Shown here in pieces: positions 36,460 to 44,028 of a DNA stretch of 64,000 bases (the stretch's first letter is position 1; each line of letters starts with the position of its first letter). The stretch spans positions 159,222 to 223,221 of the forward strand of contig UCKS01000005.1 in NCBI GenBank assembly GCA_900473045.1, given 5' to 3'. The notes under the pieces were generated by a model, which saw nothing but the letters and a program-made list of their open reading frames with translations, made no database searches and had not been told where the DNA came from. Source of the DNA: Hyphomicrobiales bacterium (lineage in GTDB: Bacteria; Pseudomonadota; Alphaproteobacteria; Rhizobiales; Rhizobiaceae). A program made the translations under genes and the position numbers.

Positions 36460-36867
36460 TCATTGAATGCGCTCGCCGCGATGTTCCGAAATCAGGAAGG
36501 CGGCCGGGATGCGTGCAATGGTCTTGCCGCCGAGACTGCGGGGGCGGTCGGCCTCGCGCGTCACGCCATCCGGTCGTTGGGCATAGATCGCCGCAAAATC
36601 CACCAGGGCGGCGATATCCGTGTCCGCTTCGATATCGCCAAACAGATAGGTCGCCTTGCCGCTCGCCTGGAACGCGATCGTGCAGGGACGCCGGCAGCCG
36701 GCCATGCAGACGGTGCCCTCGACCGAAAAATCGGAGCCGCTGGCAACGCCCATGCGCGACAGGCTGTCGTTGAGGCGGGCGAGCAGTTCCAGTCCCGGGC
36801 GGCACGCGGTGCTGATGATCCGGCAATCGGTGCAGACGGTTATGATGTGCTGTGAATGATGCGCCAT
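36460..36867 (-). CDS. DUF1636 family metal-binding protein
   Basis: Small soluble protein of 135 residues with a thioredoxin-like ferredoxin pattern: ITVCTDCRI near the start and TVCMAGCRRPCTIAF in the middle give five cysteines that could bind a metal or Fe-S centre. DUF1636 proteins are commonly encoded downstream of cobalamin riboswitches with cobalt or B12 genes, but their role is not established. Here it is the first full gene after the riboswitch and precedes a BtuCDF-type importer. A possible task is handling cobalt or corrinoid (inference). Confidence 0.8.
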   Translation of the reverse strand: MAHHSQHIITVCTDCRIISTACRPGLELLARLNDSLSRMGVASGSDFSVEGTVCMAGCRRPCTIAFQASGKATYLFGDIEADTDIAALVDFAAIYAQRPDGVTREADRPRSLGGKTIARIPAAFLISEHRGERIQ

Positions 36868-36956
36868 GTTTTATCCCCGGTGGCGACGTCCGGAGTCCAC
36901 ATGGCGACAAAGTAAAGGCGCGCAAGAGCGCAGCTTTCAAGCCAGATTTTTTCCAT
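36840..36956 (-). CDS. Possible 38-residue leader ORF after the riboswitch
   Basis: An ATG at 36956 opens a short frame (MEKIWLESCALARLYFVAMW at its start) between the riboswitch and the DUF1636 gene, overlapping the start of the latter by 28 bases in another frame. A purine-rich GGACGGGG lies upstream. Its position would allow translational coupling to DUF1636. No homologue is known to me, so it may be a chance frame. Confidence 0.25.
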   Translation of the reverse strand: MEKIWLESCALARLYFVAMWTPDVATGDKTWRIIHSTS

Positions 36957-36989
36957 CGGAACACCCCGTCCGTTGCAGTTGATCATCGA

Positions 36990-37175
36990 TGATGGCAGGT
37001 CTCCTGGCTCGCGGGTCAGTGCGCATCCACCCCTTCCCGGCTTTTGGCCAGTGGGATGTTGTGAATGCACTCTCCGCTTACAGTTGCGGGGGCAGCCACG
37101 GTTTTGGCCCCTAATGGGTCGTCCTCACCGTGTTCCCTTTTCAGCCGCCCCAGGGTCACCTGGAAGCAGCACCAT
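36990..37175 (-). ncRNA. Cobalamin (AdoCbl-type) riboswitch
   Basis: On the minus strand the conserved parts occur in order: an AGGTGACCCTGGGG entry stem, a GGGAACACGGTGAGG segment, the core GCTGCCCCCGCAACTGTAAG, a CCCACTGGCC B12-box-like element, GCCGGGAAGG and the closing GACCCGCGAGCCAGGAGACC. This is the classic rhizobial arrangement. Binding of adenosylcobalamin would switch off the downstream DUF1636-importer operon. The expression platform between 36990 and the first start was not resolved. Boundaries are approximate. Confidence 0.93.
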
Positions 37176-37447
37176 CACAACGACATCTCGCACGATTCCG
37201 CCGATCAGACAACGCCGGATCCCGATCATCCGATATCCCTATTACAAATGTAACGTTATTTAATTACAGATGGCACGTCAAGCGCGATCATCGAGGCACA
37301 CGCAGTGTGTGAACTATGATTTGTAACGCCATAGAATTTGGCACTCGCCTTGAGTTCCGGTCAGCGGCGTTCGTTCAATAAGCGACCGGCGATCGAAAGT
37401 GGTGTTGACGAGGCGTTGCATCAGTCAGTGGCCGGTCCCCCGACCTC

Positions 37448-37711
37448 TCAGTCGGGTCCCGTATTCTCGTCGAGCAGATTTTGCGCCAATTCGCTGATGG
37501 CCACTTCCGCTTCTTCCAGCGTCCAGCCGACGCTCTCAGCGCGCTTTGCCAAGGCCATTAAGGTTGACGAAAGCTTGCCGGCCGCCGCATCCAGAACCTC
37601 ACCCGAGTGCAATTCCGCAAGGGTCAGGAAGGATTGTTCAAGAGCCTCCTGGCAGCCGATGTCGCGATCCCGGTACGGTCCATTCTGTCTGGGTCTGTTC
37701 AACACGTGCAT
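37448..37711 (-). CDS. Small hypothetical protein, 87 residues
   Basis: Unrecognised protein. Composition is normal for a soluble helical protein, with a strong amphipathic stretch from about residue 25 (EALEQSFLTLAELHSGEVLD, then a helix rich in Ala, Leu and Glu). The ribosome binding site is weak (GGGA). It stands alone, upstream of and transcribed away from the 36-residue membrane ORF and rpsU. Codon use looks like that of neighbours, so it is probably real but no function is offered. Confidence 0.55.
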   Translation of the reverse strand: MHVLNRPRQNGPYRDRDIGCQEALEQSFLTLAELHSGEVLDAAAGKLSSTLMALAKRAESVGWTLEEAEVAISELAQNLLDENTGPD

Positions 37712-37946
37712 TTTGTTCCCACGATTTTACTGCGCATTCACTGCCTTGCCCAGCTATGCCAAGCACTCGTGAACCGGATCTTAAGCCTTCTCGCCCGAAT
37801 GATCCTCAATATTCTCAAAACCGGCCTTGCTATCTACAGGAGCGCGTGTCCGGCATGTCGCTGAAGCAATATCCTGTTCCCGCGGTAACCGCCGGATCGA
37901 CAGGGGTTGGAGTAATCAAGCTCCATCATCTGTGTTGGAGTATCCA

Positions 37947-38057
37947 ATGAAGTTTTTAAATCTCGCCGATCACCCGGAGCGCAGCGTTGCGATCTTTGCC
38001 CTTGTGGTTTGGATAGCAGCAATTGGACGGGCTATTGTCGCTACCCATGGCTCATGA
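37947..38057 (+). CDS. Possible 36-residue single-span membrane protein
   Basis: ATG 37947 is preceded by GGAG (37937-37940) at ideal spacing. The peptide has a short charged N-terminus and one hydrophobic helix (VAIFALVVWIAAIGRAIV), ending in ATHGS. It resembles the many unannotated single-span small proteins of bacteria. The spacing of the ribosome binding site and the clean helix argue for a real gene; no family is known to me. Confidence 0.4.
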   Translation: MKFLNLADHPERSVAIFALVVWIAAIGRAIVATHGS

Positions 38058-38297
38058 CGAGCTTGGATGGCGAAGGGGAATCAATCGCGGCTTTGGCTGA
38101 GGGGCGGCTAGTTTTTCAGCCTTTCCAGCGGAAAACCGCCCAATTGATCAAGGTTATTCCTGCTAAAGATTGAGGGCATACGCAAAAGACTAGGCGAATT
38201 ATGTGAGAAAATTTGCCCCACGCTCTGGATTTGGTTCGTAAATTGCTCTACTGCCCCTGCCATCTCTTTAGTGAACATCAGACTTTGAAAGATTCAC

Positions 38298-38531
38298 ATG
38301 CAAGTATTGGTTCGCGATAACAACGTCGATCAGGCGCTCCGAGTGTTGAAGAAGAAGCTTCAGCGCGAAGGCGTCTTCCGGGAAATGCGTATGCGCGAAG
38401 CATACGAGAAGCCGTCCGTCAAAAAGGCGCGCCAGAAGGCCGAGGCTATCAGCCGTCAGCGCAAGAATGCGCGCAAGCAGCTTCAGCGCGAAGGCCTTCT
38501 GCCAGCACCGAAGAAGAAGCCAACCCGCTAA
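38298..38531 (+). CDS. rpsU: 30S ribosomal protein S21
   Basis: Ribosomal small-subunit protein of 77 residues, recognised over its whole length: [20 protein letters not shown] at the start, a [13 protein letters not shown] middle and a basic C-terminal tail rich in Arg and Lys. S21 acts in translation initiation. Rhizobia often carry two S21 genes, one core and one accessory; this isolated copy among catabolic genes may be the accessory one. A GC-rich hairpin follows. Confidence 0.96.
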   Translation: MQVLVRDNNVDQALRVLKKKLQREGVFREMRMREAYEKPSVKKARQKAEAISRQRKNARKQLQREGLLPAPKKKPTR

Positions 38532-38570
38532 TAGCGGCGGCTTCTGACGAGATTGGGCTTTTTAGTCCAA

Positions 38571-38595
38571 GGCGCGTCCGGTATCCGGTCGCGCC
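38571..38595 (+). terminator. Terminator-like hairpin after rpsU
   Basis: GGCGCGTCCGG and CCGGTCGCGCC pair with one mismatch around a 3-base loop. A T-rich stretch (TCTCTTCGTTGTTTC) follows, so intrinsic termination is plausible. Confidence 0.6.
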
Positions 38596-38631
38596 TCTCT
38601 TCGTTGTTTCTCGATAAGTAGATTTAGGGGC

Positions 38632-38838
38632 TCAGCCGCCACCGGCAGTGAGGGTGCGGCGCTGTGGAAGCTGCATTCCACCGATCGCACCGGCACTCGC
38701 GGCGCTTTCCGATGATCGAACGGTCCGGTCAAGACCTGTTTGGTATGCCGTTGCCATTACGCTCGCCAAAAGCCTGGTTCTGCGCATCCCTATTTCATAA
38801 GCACCGATGCCACGGCCACCGCAGTTTTTAGCGTTCAT
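38632..38838 (-). CDS. Doubtful small hypothetical protein, 68 residues
   Basis: Open frame opposite rpsU, ATG at 38838 with only a weak AGAG upstream. The central part (about residues 17-50) could form helices, but no family or motif was recognised. It may be a chance frame. Confidence 0.25.
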   Translation of the reverse strand: MNAKNCGGRGIGAYEIGMRRTRLLASVMATAYQTGLDRTVRSSESAASAGAIGGMQLPQRRTLTAGGG

Positions 38839-38905
38839 AGCTCTTCATGTGGCCCGCATCCCCGCTCGCGGGAAACAATATGATTCCCTGCCGGATGTAA
38901 CAGAG

Positions 38906-38935
38906 TTGACACGTTCAGTGAATTTCCGCTGTATA
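38906..38935 (+). promoter_or_regulatory. Candidate promoter of the XRE regulator
   Basis: Perfect TTGACA (38906-38911) followed by TGTATA (38930-38935) after 18 bp, 69 bases before the coding start at 39004. Confidence 0.5.
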
Positions 38936-38936
38936 A

Positions 38937-38950
38937 AGGAAATATTTCCT
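38937..38950. promoter_or_regulatory. Perfect 14-bp palindrome AGGAAATATTTCCT, candidate XRE operator
   Basis: It starts just past the -10 box of the XRE promoter, over the likely transcription start, where a bound repressor would block initiation. Autoregulation by the adjacent XRE protein is the simplest reading. Confidence 0.5.
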
Positions 38951-39003
38951 ACACGTTTAAATTTCATTCCTATCTACTTCTGATTGATTCCAGGGGTCGA
39001 TCG

Positions 39004-39384
39004 ATGCACCAGCCCAAAATTGACAAAGCGCGTGGCCACCGGCTCAAGCAGGCTATGACGGCAAGCGGCCATCGCAAGGCGACAGCGCTTGCGGCCGAAC
39101 TTTCCATTTCCCCGGCTGCGATCACCAAGTGGACACAGGGGCACGCCATGTCCGTGGATCACGCACGCAATCTTGCCGCTCTGCTCAATGTCTCGCTCGA
39201 CTGGTTACTGATCAGGCGCAACGGGCCGGACTGGCTGCGGCCAGGTCAGTTGAGCGAGCTTGAAATCGACCTTATCGGAAAGCTTCGAGAGCGCCCCGCG
39301 CGGATTACCAAGCTGCTGATCGGGCTGACCACCGAGATGCCAAAAGTGCTGGCATCCGAGCAACCAAAGCGCGCTCAACCCTAG
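39004..39384 (+). CDS. XRE/CI-type helix-turn-helix regulator
   Basis: Protein of 126 residues. Residues about 8-72 form a lambda-repressor-like domain (RLKQAMTASGHRKATALAAE, then LSISPAAITKWTQGHAMSVD and LAALLNVSLDWLL). The C-terminal third is a short helical tail without a peptidase domain, so it is not a LexA/CI self-cleaving repressor. ATG 39004 follows a weak purine site. It lies directly upstream of three unknown tandem genes and may control them or itself through the palindrome at 38937. Confidence 0.85.
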   Translation: MHQPKIDKARGHRLKQAMTASGHRKATALAAELSISPAAITKWTQGHAMSVDHARNLAALLNVSLDWLLIRRNGPDWLRPGQLSELEIDLIGKLRERPARITKLLIGLTTEMPKVLASEQPKRAQP

Positions 39385-39560
39385 GTCAAAACGGCCTGGC
39401 CATTTTACCCATGGTAAACATCTTTAAGTAGCAAACTCAACGATGATAACGCAATAGTTTCATTGGGGAATGCAACTGATGGGTGCGTATCGCGCGGTGC
39501 CATAGGCAGCCGACAGAGGTGAAATTGCCCCCTCACAGAACTCAAATCGGAGAACTATCG

Positions 39561-40226
39561 ATGTCCACACTCCTGACGATCAATGTCACCAATCTTGAGA
39601 CCGCAACGCAGCAGTTCTACTTCTTCCAGCAACCGGCAGTCTACACGGGCGGCGCGATTGTTTACAGCAACAGCCTCTATTCCGACAGTTTGGGGAACTA
39701 CGCCGCCACAGGCTCTACCCTGACTTTCCAGGTGAACATGCAGTTCTACGCCGGCATTCAGCAGGCGCATAGCACGCCAACGGTTGGCCAGTCTTCAGGC
39801 TATTCCTCTGCCAGCCGGGCTATTGATCTGGCGCCTGTTTCAGGTCCGGCCAACGACTGGACCACCGCATCCGTCGGTCCGCTGGGGCTGACGCAACCGA
39901 CGAATGGTACCGGTGTTCAACCGGGTGCGTTCCGGATCACCACACCGACCTATTCGCCGCCTGCCGTCTACAACGTCGGCTCGGCCGTAGAAGTCAATGG
40001 TGGCATCGCCCTGTCGAACTTCGTGGTGGCAAACCCGAGCAACAACACGGATTGCCAGCCGATTCTGAAATACTATGTCCAGACGGGCGGCTACACGCCG
40101 GGAACCGTTATGAATTTCTCGACCTCCAGCGTCAACGCCGCTGTTTGCGATTTCACCGGCGGCCACTCGATCATCAACGTCACGCTCAACGCCGACGGCT
40201 CGTGGGGACAGCAGATCATTCAGTAA
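39561..40226 (+). CDS. Unknown beta-rich protein, tandem paralogue 1
   Basis: Protein of 221 residues from ATG 39561 (CGGAGAAC upstream; the longer frame from 39483 is rejected). It is rich in Ser, Thr, Asn, Val and Tyr with almost no Lys, and has no signal peptide or membrane helix. Alternating strands such as LTINVTNLETATQQFYFFQQ suggest a beta sandwich. It is homologous to the next gene along most of its length: shared features include PLGL, an FxI strand, YYV and a C-terminal CDFT-G-S-I segment with conserved cysteines. Composition is like secreted, adhesive or inclusion-forming proteins. No family was recognised. Confidence 0.7.
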   Translation: MSTLLTINVTNLETATQQFYFFQQPAVYTGGAIVYSNSLYSDSLGNYAATGSTLTFQVNMQFYAGIQQAHSTPTVGQSSGYSSASRAIDLAPVSGPANDWTTASVGPLGLTQPTNGTGVQPGAFRITTPTYSPPAVYNVGSAVEVNGGIALSNFVVANPSNNTDCQPILKYYVQTGGYTPGTVMNFSTSSVNAAVCDFTGGHSIINVTLNADGSWGQQIIQ

Positions 40227-40385
40227 GTACTGATCTGAGAGTGAACGTGTGGGCGGCCATTCAAGGGACCCGCTCACACGGTTCGATCGCGCTCGGCCAA
40301 TTGCTGGGCCGCCGGCATCCAGCCCCCTCCTTCACGCATCACGGATCACTTCAGGGAGCCATACGGCACCTGGGAGGCAGAACCC

Positions 40386-41156
40386 ATGGCTTCGCAATAC
40401 AGCATCATCATCAAGAACATGTCGGCGCAGACCATGTCTTTCTATGCCTTCCAGAAGCAGGCATCCTTTATCAATTCCGGAGCAGCGCCGACCGTTCTGT
40501 CCAGCAGCCTCGCTTCCGGGACCTTGGCATCCAATGCCAGTTCCGGCGCGCAACTGGATTTCGGTTTCGAGATCCAAAACTATGCCGGCGCGAAAAGCAC
40601 CGTCACGTCCTCGTCCCAGGTAAAGTTCAATGCAAGCCTCTCTATGGTCAGCGCCAAAAGCGCAGTGAGCAGTGCGGCTGCGGTGCAGCCGATCAACCTG
40701 ACGACCTCCGCGCCCAGTCAACCGGTCGACAACTCCTCCGCGCTGACAATCAGCCCCTTGGGTTTGTCGGCGGCAATCTATCAGCCTGGCCTTACGGTAG
40801 GTTCCTTCGGTATCCAGGTCCCGTCCTCCACGCCCAAGCCCGTGCCGGAACTGTATTGCGGGTGCGCAGCCATCAATCAGGACGGGAGCATCACGCTATC
40901 GAGCTTCATCGCTCCGCTCCCCAACAGTCAAGTCTATTGCTCACCCTACGCGACATATTACGTCCGCGTCGGAAATTATCCCGCCGGCCAGGTTGTAACC
41001 TACACAACAGTCCAAAGCTGCCGAGTGCGATTTTACCTTGGGATACAGCGTAATCATCGTTCAATACAACAGTTATGGTTCATTCACGACAAAAGGGAGC
41101 TGAAGGATGCTGTAGAAAAATCACGGTATATTTATAGAAATCGAAAATTTACCTGA
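40386..41156 (+). CDS. Unknown beta-rich protein, tandem paralogue 2, frameshifted near its C-terminus
   Basis: The frame as written is 256 residues. It matches paralogue 1 (IIIKNMSAQTMSFYAFQKQA against the first gene's early strand; later ISPLGL, YYVRVGNYPAGQVVTY) until about 41018. There the frame departs into basic, unrelated sequence. Removing one base near 41019 restores SAECDFTLGYSVIIVQYNSY and a stop at 41101-41103, matching the paralogue's AAVCDFTGGHSIINV. The original protein was therefore about 238 residues. There is no homopolymer at this point, so a true mutation is as likely as an error. No signal peptide and no known function. Confidence 0.6.
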   Translation: MASQYSIIIKNMSAQTMSFYAFQKQASFINSGAAPTVLSSSLASGTLASNASSGAQLDFGFEIQNYAGAKSTVTSSSQVKFNASLSMVSAKSAVSSAAAVQPINLTTSAPSQPVDNSSALTISPLGLSAAIYQPGLTVGSFGIQVPSSTPKPVPELYCGCAAINQDGSITLSSFIAPLPNSQVYCSPYATYYVRVGNYPAGQVVTYTTVQSCRVRFYLGIQRNHRSIQQLWFIHDKRELKDAVEKSRYIYRNRKFT

Positions 41157-41194
41157 AGCGCTTTTAAGCGGCGCCAACCAATGGGAGTTTCAAC

Positions 41195-41443
41195 ATGGCA
41201 ACCTATTACAACATCACGCTGAACGCCGACATTCCGCACGGGTCCGACATTCTCAACAAGCCCTGCACAATTGTCTTCACCTACCCCAACGGTAGTTTTT
41301 CCCAAAAATATTTCGGTACAGTTTTCGCCTGGCCGAACGCCAACATCGTGCGCATCAGTTCCCCCATCCTGAATATCGAGGCCGGTTGGGCAGGCGCCAA
41401 TGGAGGAACACTGACCGTCCAAACCGGCGGCGGCCTTGCCTAA
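41195..41443 (+). CDS. Small unknown beta-rich protein, 82 residues
   Basis: Third gene of the unknown set, with ATG 41195 after a GGGAG site. Composition is like its neighbours (Asn, Thr, Ile, Gly, few charges), with alternating strands (ITLNADIPHG, CTIVFTYPNGSF, NIVRISSP) and a Gly-rich end. It lacks the PLGL and CDFT segments and so is not a clear homologue, but it may be a partner protein. No family recognised. Confidence 0.6.
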   Translation: MATYYNITLNADIPHGSDILNKPCTIVFTYPNGSFSQKYFGTVFAWPNANIVRISSPILNIEAGWAGANGGTLTVQTGGGLA

Positions 41444-41627
41444 GGGATTACTGCCTTTGCCAAAATGTGAATGGGGTTGTTGCCCAGGCCGCTGCGGGTC
41501 ATGTCCGAAAGGGTGTTTGCAGCGGCCAAATCGCCTATGACCGCGTTGCGGCCTGCTAACGCTTGCGCTAAGGCATCGTCACGCGATCGTGGGCAGCTCC
41601 CTGTTCGTCGTGGCGCCGGAGGAAAAC

Positions 41628-42074
41628 ATGCAGGATCAATCGCTTGTCACTTATGTGGGCGTAGCCCATCCGTGGATGTGCGACATCATGGGGCATATGA
41701 ATGTTCGCCATTATGCCGCGATGTTCGACGATGCCAGTTTTCAGCTTCTCGGCCATATCGCCGGTACCGACGGTCTTGCCGATACAAGCCGGGGCTGGGC
41801 TGATGTCCGTTCCGAAGTCGAATACAAGCACGAGACCAAGGCTGGGGCGCTGCTGACCATCCGCTCGCGCGTCGTCAAGGCTGGCCGCAGTTCGGTGACG
41901 TTCGAACAGGTCATGTCCGGTTCGCTGGACGATGTGGTTCACGCGGTCAACAGAACGGTCAGTGTCCGGTTCGACCTCGTCGGACGGGTGGCCGTTGCAA
42001 TCGACCCTGAAATGCGAACACGCGCCGAGGCGCTTCAGGCAGGCGCCGCAGCCAGCGAAAACAGCGCTGGTTAG
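41628..42074 (+). CDS. Acyl-CoA thioesterase, hotdog fold
   Basis: Protein of 148 residues from ATG 41628 behind GGAGG; the longer frame from 41589 is rejected. The early WMCDIMGHMNVRHYAAMFDD matches the 4-hydroxybenzoyl-CoA thioesterase/YbgC group, where the Asp or Glu near the Asn-x-x-x-Tyr helix acts in hydrolysis (here CDIMGHMN, with D32-like position before the glycine). Strands with EVEYKHETKAGALLTIRSRV complete the fold. Its stop codon overlaps the stop of the convergent LysR gene. The substrate is unknown. Confidence 0.8.
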   Translation: MQDQSLVTYVGVAHPWMCDIMGHMNVRHYAAMFDDASFQLLGHIAGTDGLADTSRGWADVRSEVEYKHETKAGALLTIRSRVVKAGRSSVTFEQVMSGSLDDVVHAVNRTVSVRFDLVGRVAVAIDPEMRTRAEALQAGAAASENSAG

Positions 42075-43030
42075 GCGCCGTAGATGCGCTCCTCGAGTGG
42101 CGTTTCGGCGATCGCGGTCTGGATGCCGGTGATCAGCGCCTTTTCGGCGCGGTTGAAGATCTTTTCGGGGTTTACCAGCAGGAAAACGTCGATCGCGGGC
42201 GGTGCCTCATAGGGCGGCAGCCGCCACAAAAGGCCATCCTGCACATCGCGCTTGGCAACGTGAACGGGGAGCGGGCCGATACCGAGCCCTGCCACGATCA
42301 TCCGCCGGACCTCCTCAAGGCTTGACGATACGCCGACCACGTTGCTTGCCAGCTTTGCCTCGCTGCGCAAAAGCGCCACGGGCCGCAGCACATCCGCAAC
42401 ATTGTCCGTGTGGAACGAGACGGACGGTTCACCCTTGAGGTCGGCGAGCTTCAAACCTTGTTGTCCGAAGAACGGGTGATCCGGTCCGCAAAAAAAGCCG
42501 AAGAACTCTCGGTAGACCATGGTGTAGTCAAGAGCGGCATCGCGGTTGCTGACGAGGCATAATCCGAGGGACGCCCGCTTTTCGCGGACCTGCCGGGTTA
42601 CATCGCCGCTGGTTGCGACCGAGATGGTCAGCGTCGCGCGCGGGTGGCTGCGATGAAACGCCGTCAAGGCCTTGTCGAAAATCGGTGAGACAACATGGCT
42701 GGCGACCGCGATCGTAACGTGACCGGTTACGTCGTCGCCGACGCCGCGCACCAGTTGCGGAAGCTGCGAAATGGTGCCGAAGACCTCGATGCTCTGCTCA
42801 TAGAGCAGCTGGCCGACATCGGTCAGCTCAAAGCGAGTGGCGTCGCGCTCGACCAGACGGCGGCCAACCCGGTCTTCCAGCCGTCGAAGCGCATTGCTGA
42901 CGCTGGGTTGCTTGAGGTTGAGCTGTTCGGCGGCGCGGGTAATGCTTTTGACTTCGGCGATAACCACGAAGGTTCGCAGGAGATTCCAGTCCAATTCCCA
43001 GACCAGCCTATCGGAACGCGGTGGTATCAT
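42071..43030 (-). CDS. LysR family transcriptional regulator
   Basis: Regulator of 319 residues. The helix-turn-helix at about residues 14-75 reads WNLLRTFVVIAEVKSITRAA, then LKQPSVSNALRRLED. The C-terminal co-inducer domain (about 100-305) has the usual two lobes (GHVTIAVASHVVSPI; LIVAGLGIGPLP-like GLGIGPLPVHVA). It diverges from the amino acid importer operon at 43166 with 135 bases between them, and is the likely regulator of that operon. Confidence 0.92.
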   Translation of the reverse strand: MIPPRSDRLVWELDWNLLRTFVVIAEVKSITRAAEQLNLKQPSVSNALRRLEDRVGRRLVERDATRFELTDVGQLLYEQSIEVFGTISQLPQLVRGVGDDVTGHVTIAVASHVVSPIFDKALTAFHRSHPRATLTISVATSGDVTRQVREKRASLGLCLVSNRDAALDYTMVYREFFGFFCGPDHPFFGQQGLKLADLKGEPSVSFHTDNVADVLRPVALLRSEAKLASNVVGVSSSLEEVRRMIVAGLGIGPLPVHVAKRDVQDGLLWRLPPYEAPPAIDVFLLVNPEKIFNRAEKALITGIQTAIAETPLEERIYGA

Positions 43031-43165
43031 TCCTCAAATCTATGCCTTCTATTTACATTATCTATTTGCGCAATAATAGCACAAAGGCAATCATCAAAAT
43101 CGGAAGGCGCGTCCACGCGTACCCAAGCGACAGAGAATGCGCTTTCATCCAGAGGAAAACAGCAC

Positions 43166-43948
43166 ATGAAGACACTCATTTCAGGCCTCATGGCCGCCAC
43201 CCTGGCCCTTGCTGCCAGCTTTACCGCTTTCTCGGCCAGCGCCGACGATCTCGAGGCGATCAAGTCCTCAGGCGAAATCCGCATCGCCATGTCCGGCCAG
43301 TACCCGCCGTTCAACTTTGTTAACGAGAAGAACGAAGTCGTCGGCTTTGATGCCTCGATTGGAACGGCGATCGCCGAACGGGTCGGCGTCAAGGGCACTC
43401 TCGTGACCACCGCCTGGGACGGCATCATCGCCGGCCTGCTCGCCAACAAGTTCGACACTGTCGTCGGCTCGATGACCATTACCCCGGAGCGCGAGAAGGT
43501 TGTCGATTTCGTCGGCCCGTACTACCACGCCGGCCGCGCGGTTTTCGTCAACGAGGCATCGGCCGTGCAGAAGCTGGACGAACTGAAGGGCAAGACGCTG
43601 GGCGTCACGCTTGGCGAAACCCACGAGAAATGGGCCCGCGAACAGGGCGGCTGGGACGTGCGCACCTATAAGGGCCTGCCTGAGCTGCTGCTCGAACTGA
43701 AGTCCGGCCGCGTCGATGCCATCGTCGTCGACAACATCCCGGTGATGGTTGCCGTCAAGGAAACCGGCGAAAAGGTCCGCCGCCTTGAGACACCAGATAT
43801 CGAAGGCGGCAGCGTCGCCATCGGCATCGCCATTCGCAAGAACAATCCCGAGCTGAAAGCCGCCATGCAGAAGGCTCTCGATGAGATGATGGCGGACGGT
43901 TCCTACGAAAAGATCGCCATGCAATGGGTCGGCAGCGACATTCGCTGA
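43166..43948 (+). CDS. Polar amino acid ABC transporter substrate-binding protein (family 3)
   Basis: Binding protein of 260 residues with signal peptide MKTLISGLMAATLALAASFT, cut near FSASA. The family 3 start is clear: SGEIRIAMSGQYPPFNFVNE, then GFDASIGTAIAERVG. The ligand-site segments TTAWDGIIAGLLANKFDTVV and VVGSMTITPEREKVVDF follow, with arginine and aspartate positions used by amino acid receptors. The longer frame from 42695 is rejected. A strong hairpin separates it from the permease genes. The ligand is a polar amino acid or related compound. Confidence 0.93.
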   Translation: MKTLISGLMAATLALAASFTAFSASADDLEAIKSSGEIRIAMSGQYPPFNFVNEKNEVVGFDASIGTAIAERVGVKGTLVTTAWDGIIAGLLANKFDTVVGSMTITPEREKVVDFVGPYYHAGRAVFVNEASAVQKLDELKGKTLGVTLGETHEKWAREQGGWDVRTYKGLPELLLELKSGRVDAIVVDNIPVMVAVKETGEKVRRLETPDIEGGSVAIGIAIRKNNPELKAAMQKALDEMMADGSYEKIAMQWVGSDIR

Positions 43949-43968
43949 TCGATCGATAATCAGGCGCA

Positions 43969-43995
43969 TTTGGCCGGCTGGATAAGCCGGCCAAA
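43969..43995 (+). terminator. Intercistronic hairpin after the binding-protein gene
   Basis: TTTGGCCGGC (43969-43978) and GCCGGCCAAA (43986-43995) form a perfect 10-bp stem with a 7-base loop, between the binding-protein stop and the first permease start. There is no U-tract. Confidence 0.6.
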
Positions 43996-44028
43996 AGCCG
44001 TTCGCAGGCCTCTTCCGGAGTTTTTCCC

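Noticed and set aside
36431..36964. Cysteine-poor 177-codon frame overlapping DUF1636
   Set aside because: Shadow in another frame; DUF1636 has the conserved cysteine pattern and the better start.
38571..38595. CRISPR or REP-like repeat array
   Set aside because: The GC hairpins in the window are single copies with different sequences; no regularly spaced direct repeats were found.
40386..41156. Programmed frameshift in tandem paralogue 2
   Set aside because: No slippery heptamer is visible at the shift point, so mutation or sequencing error is simpler.
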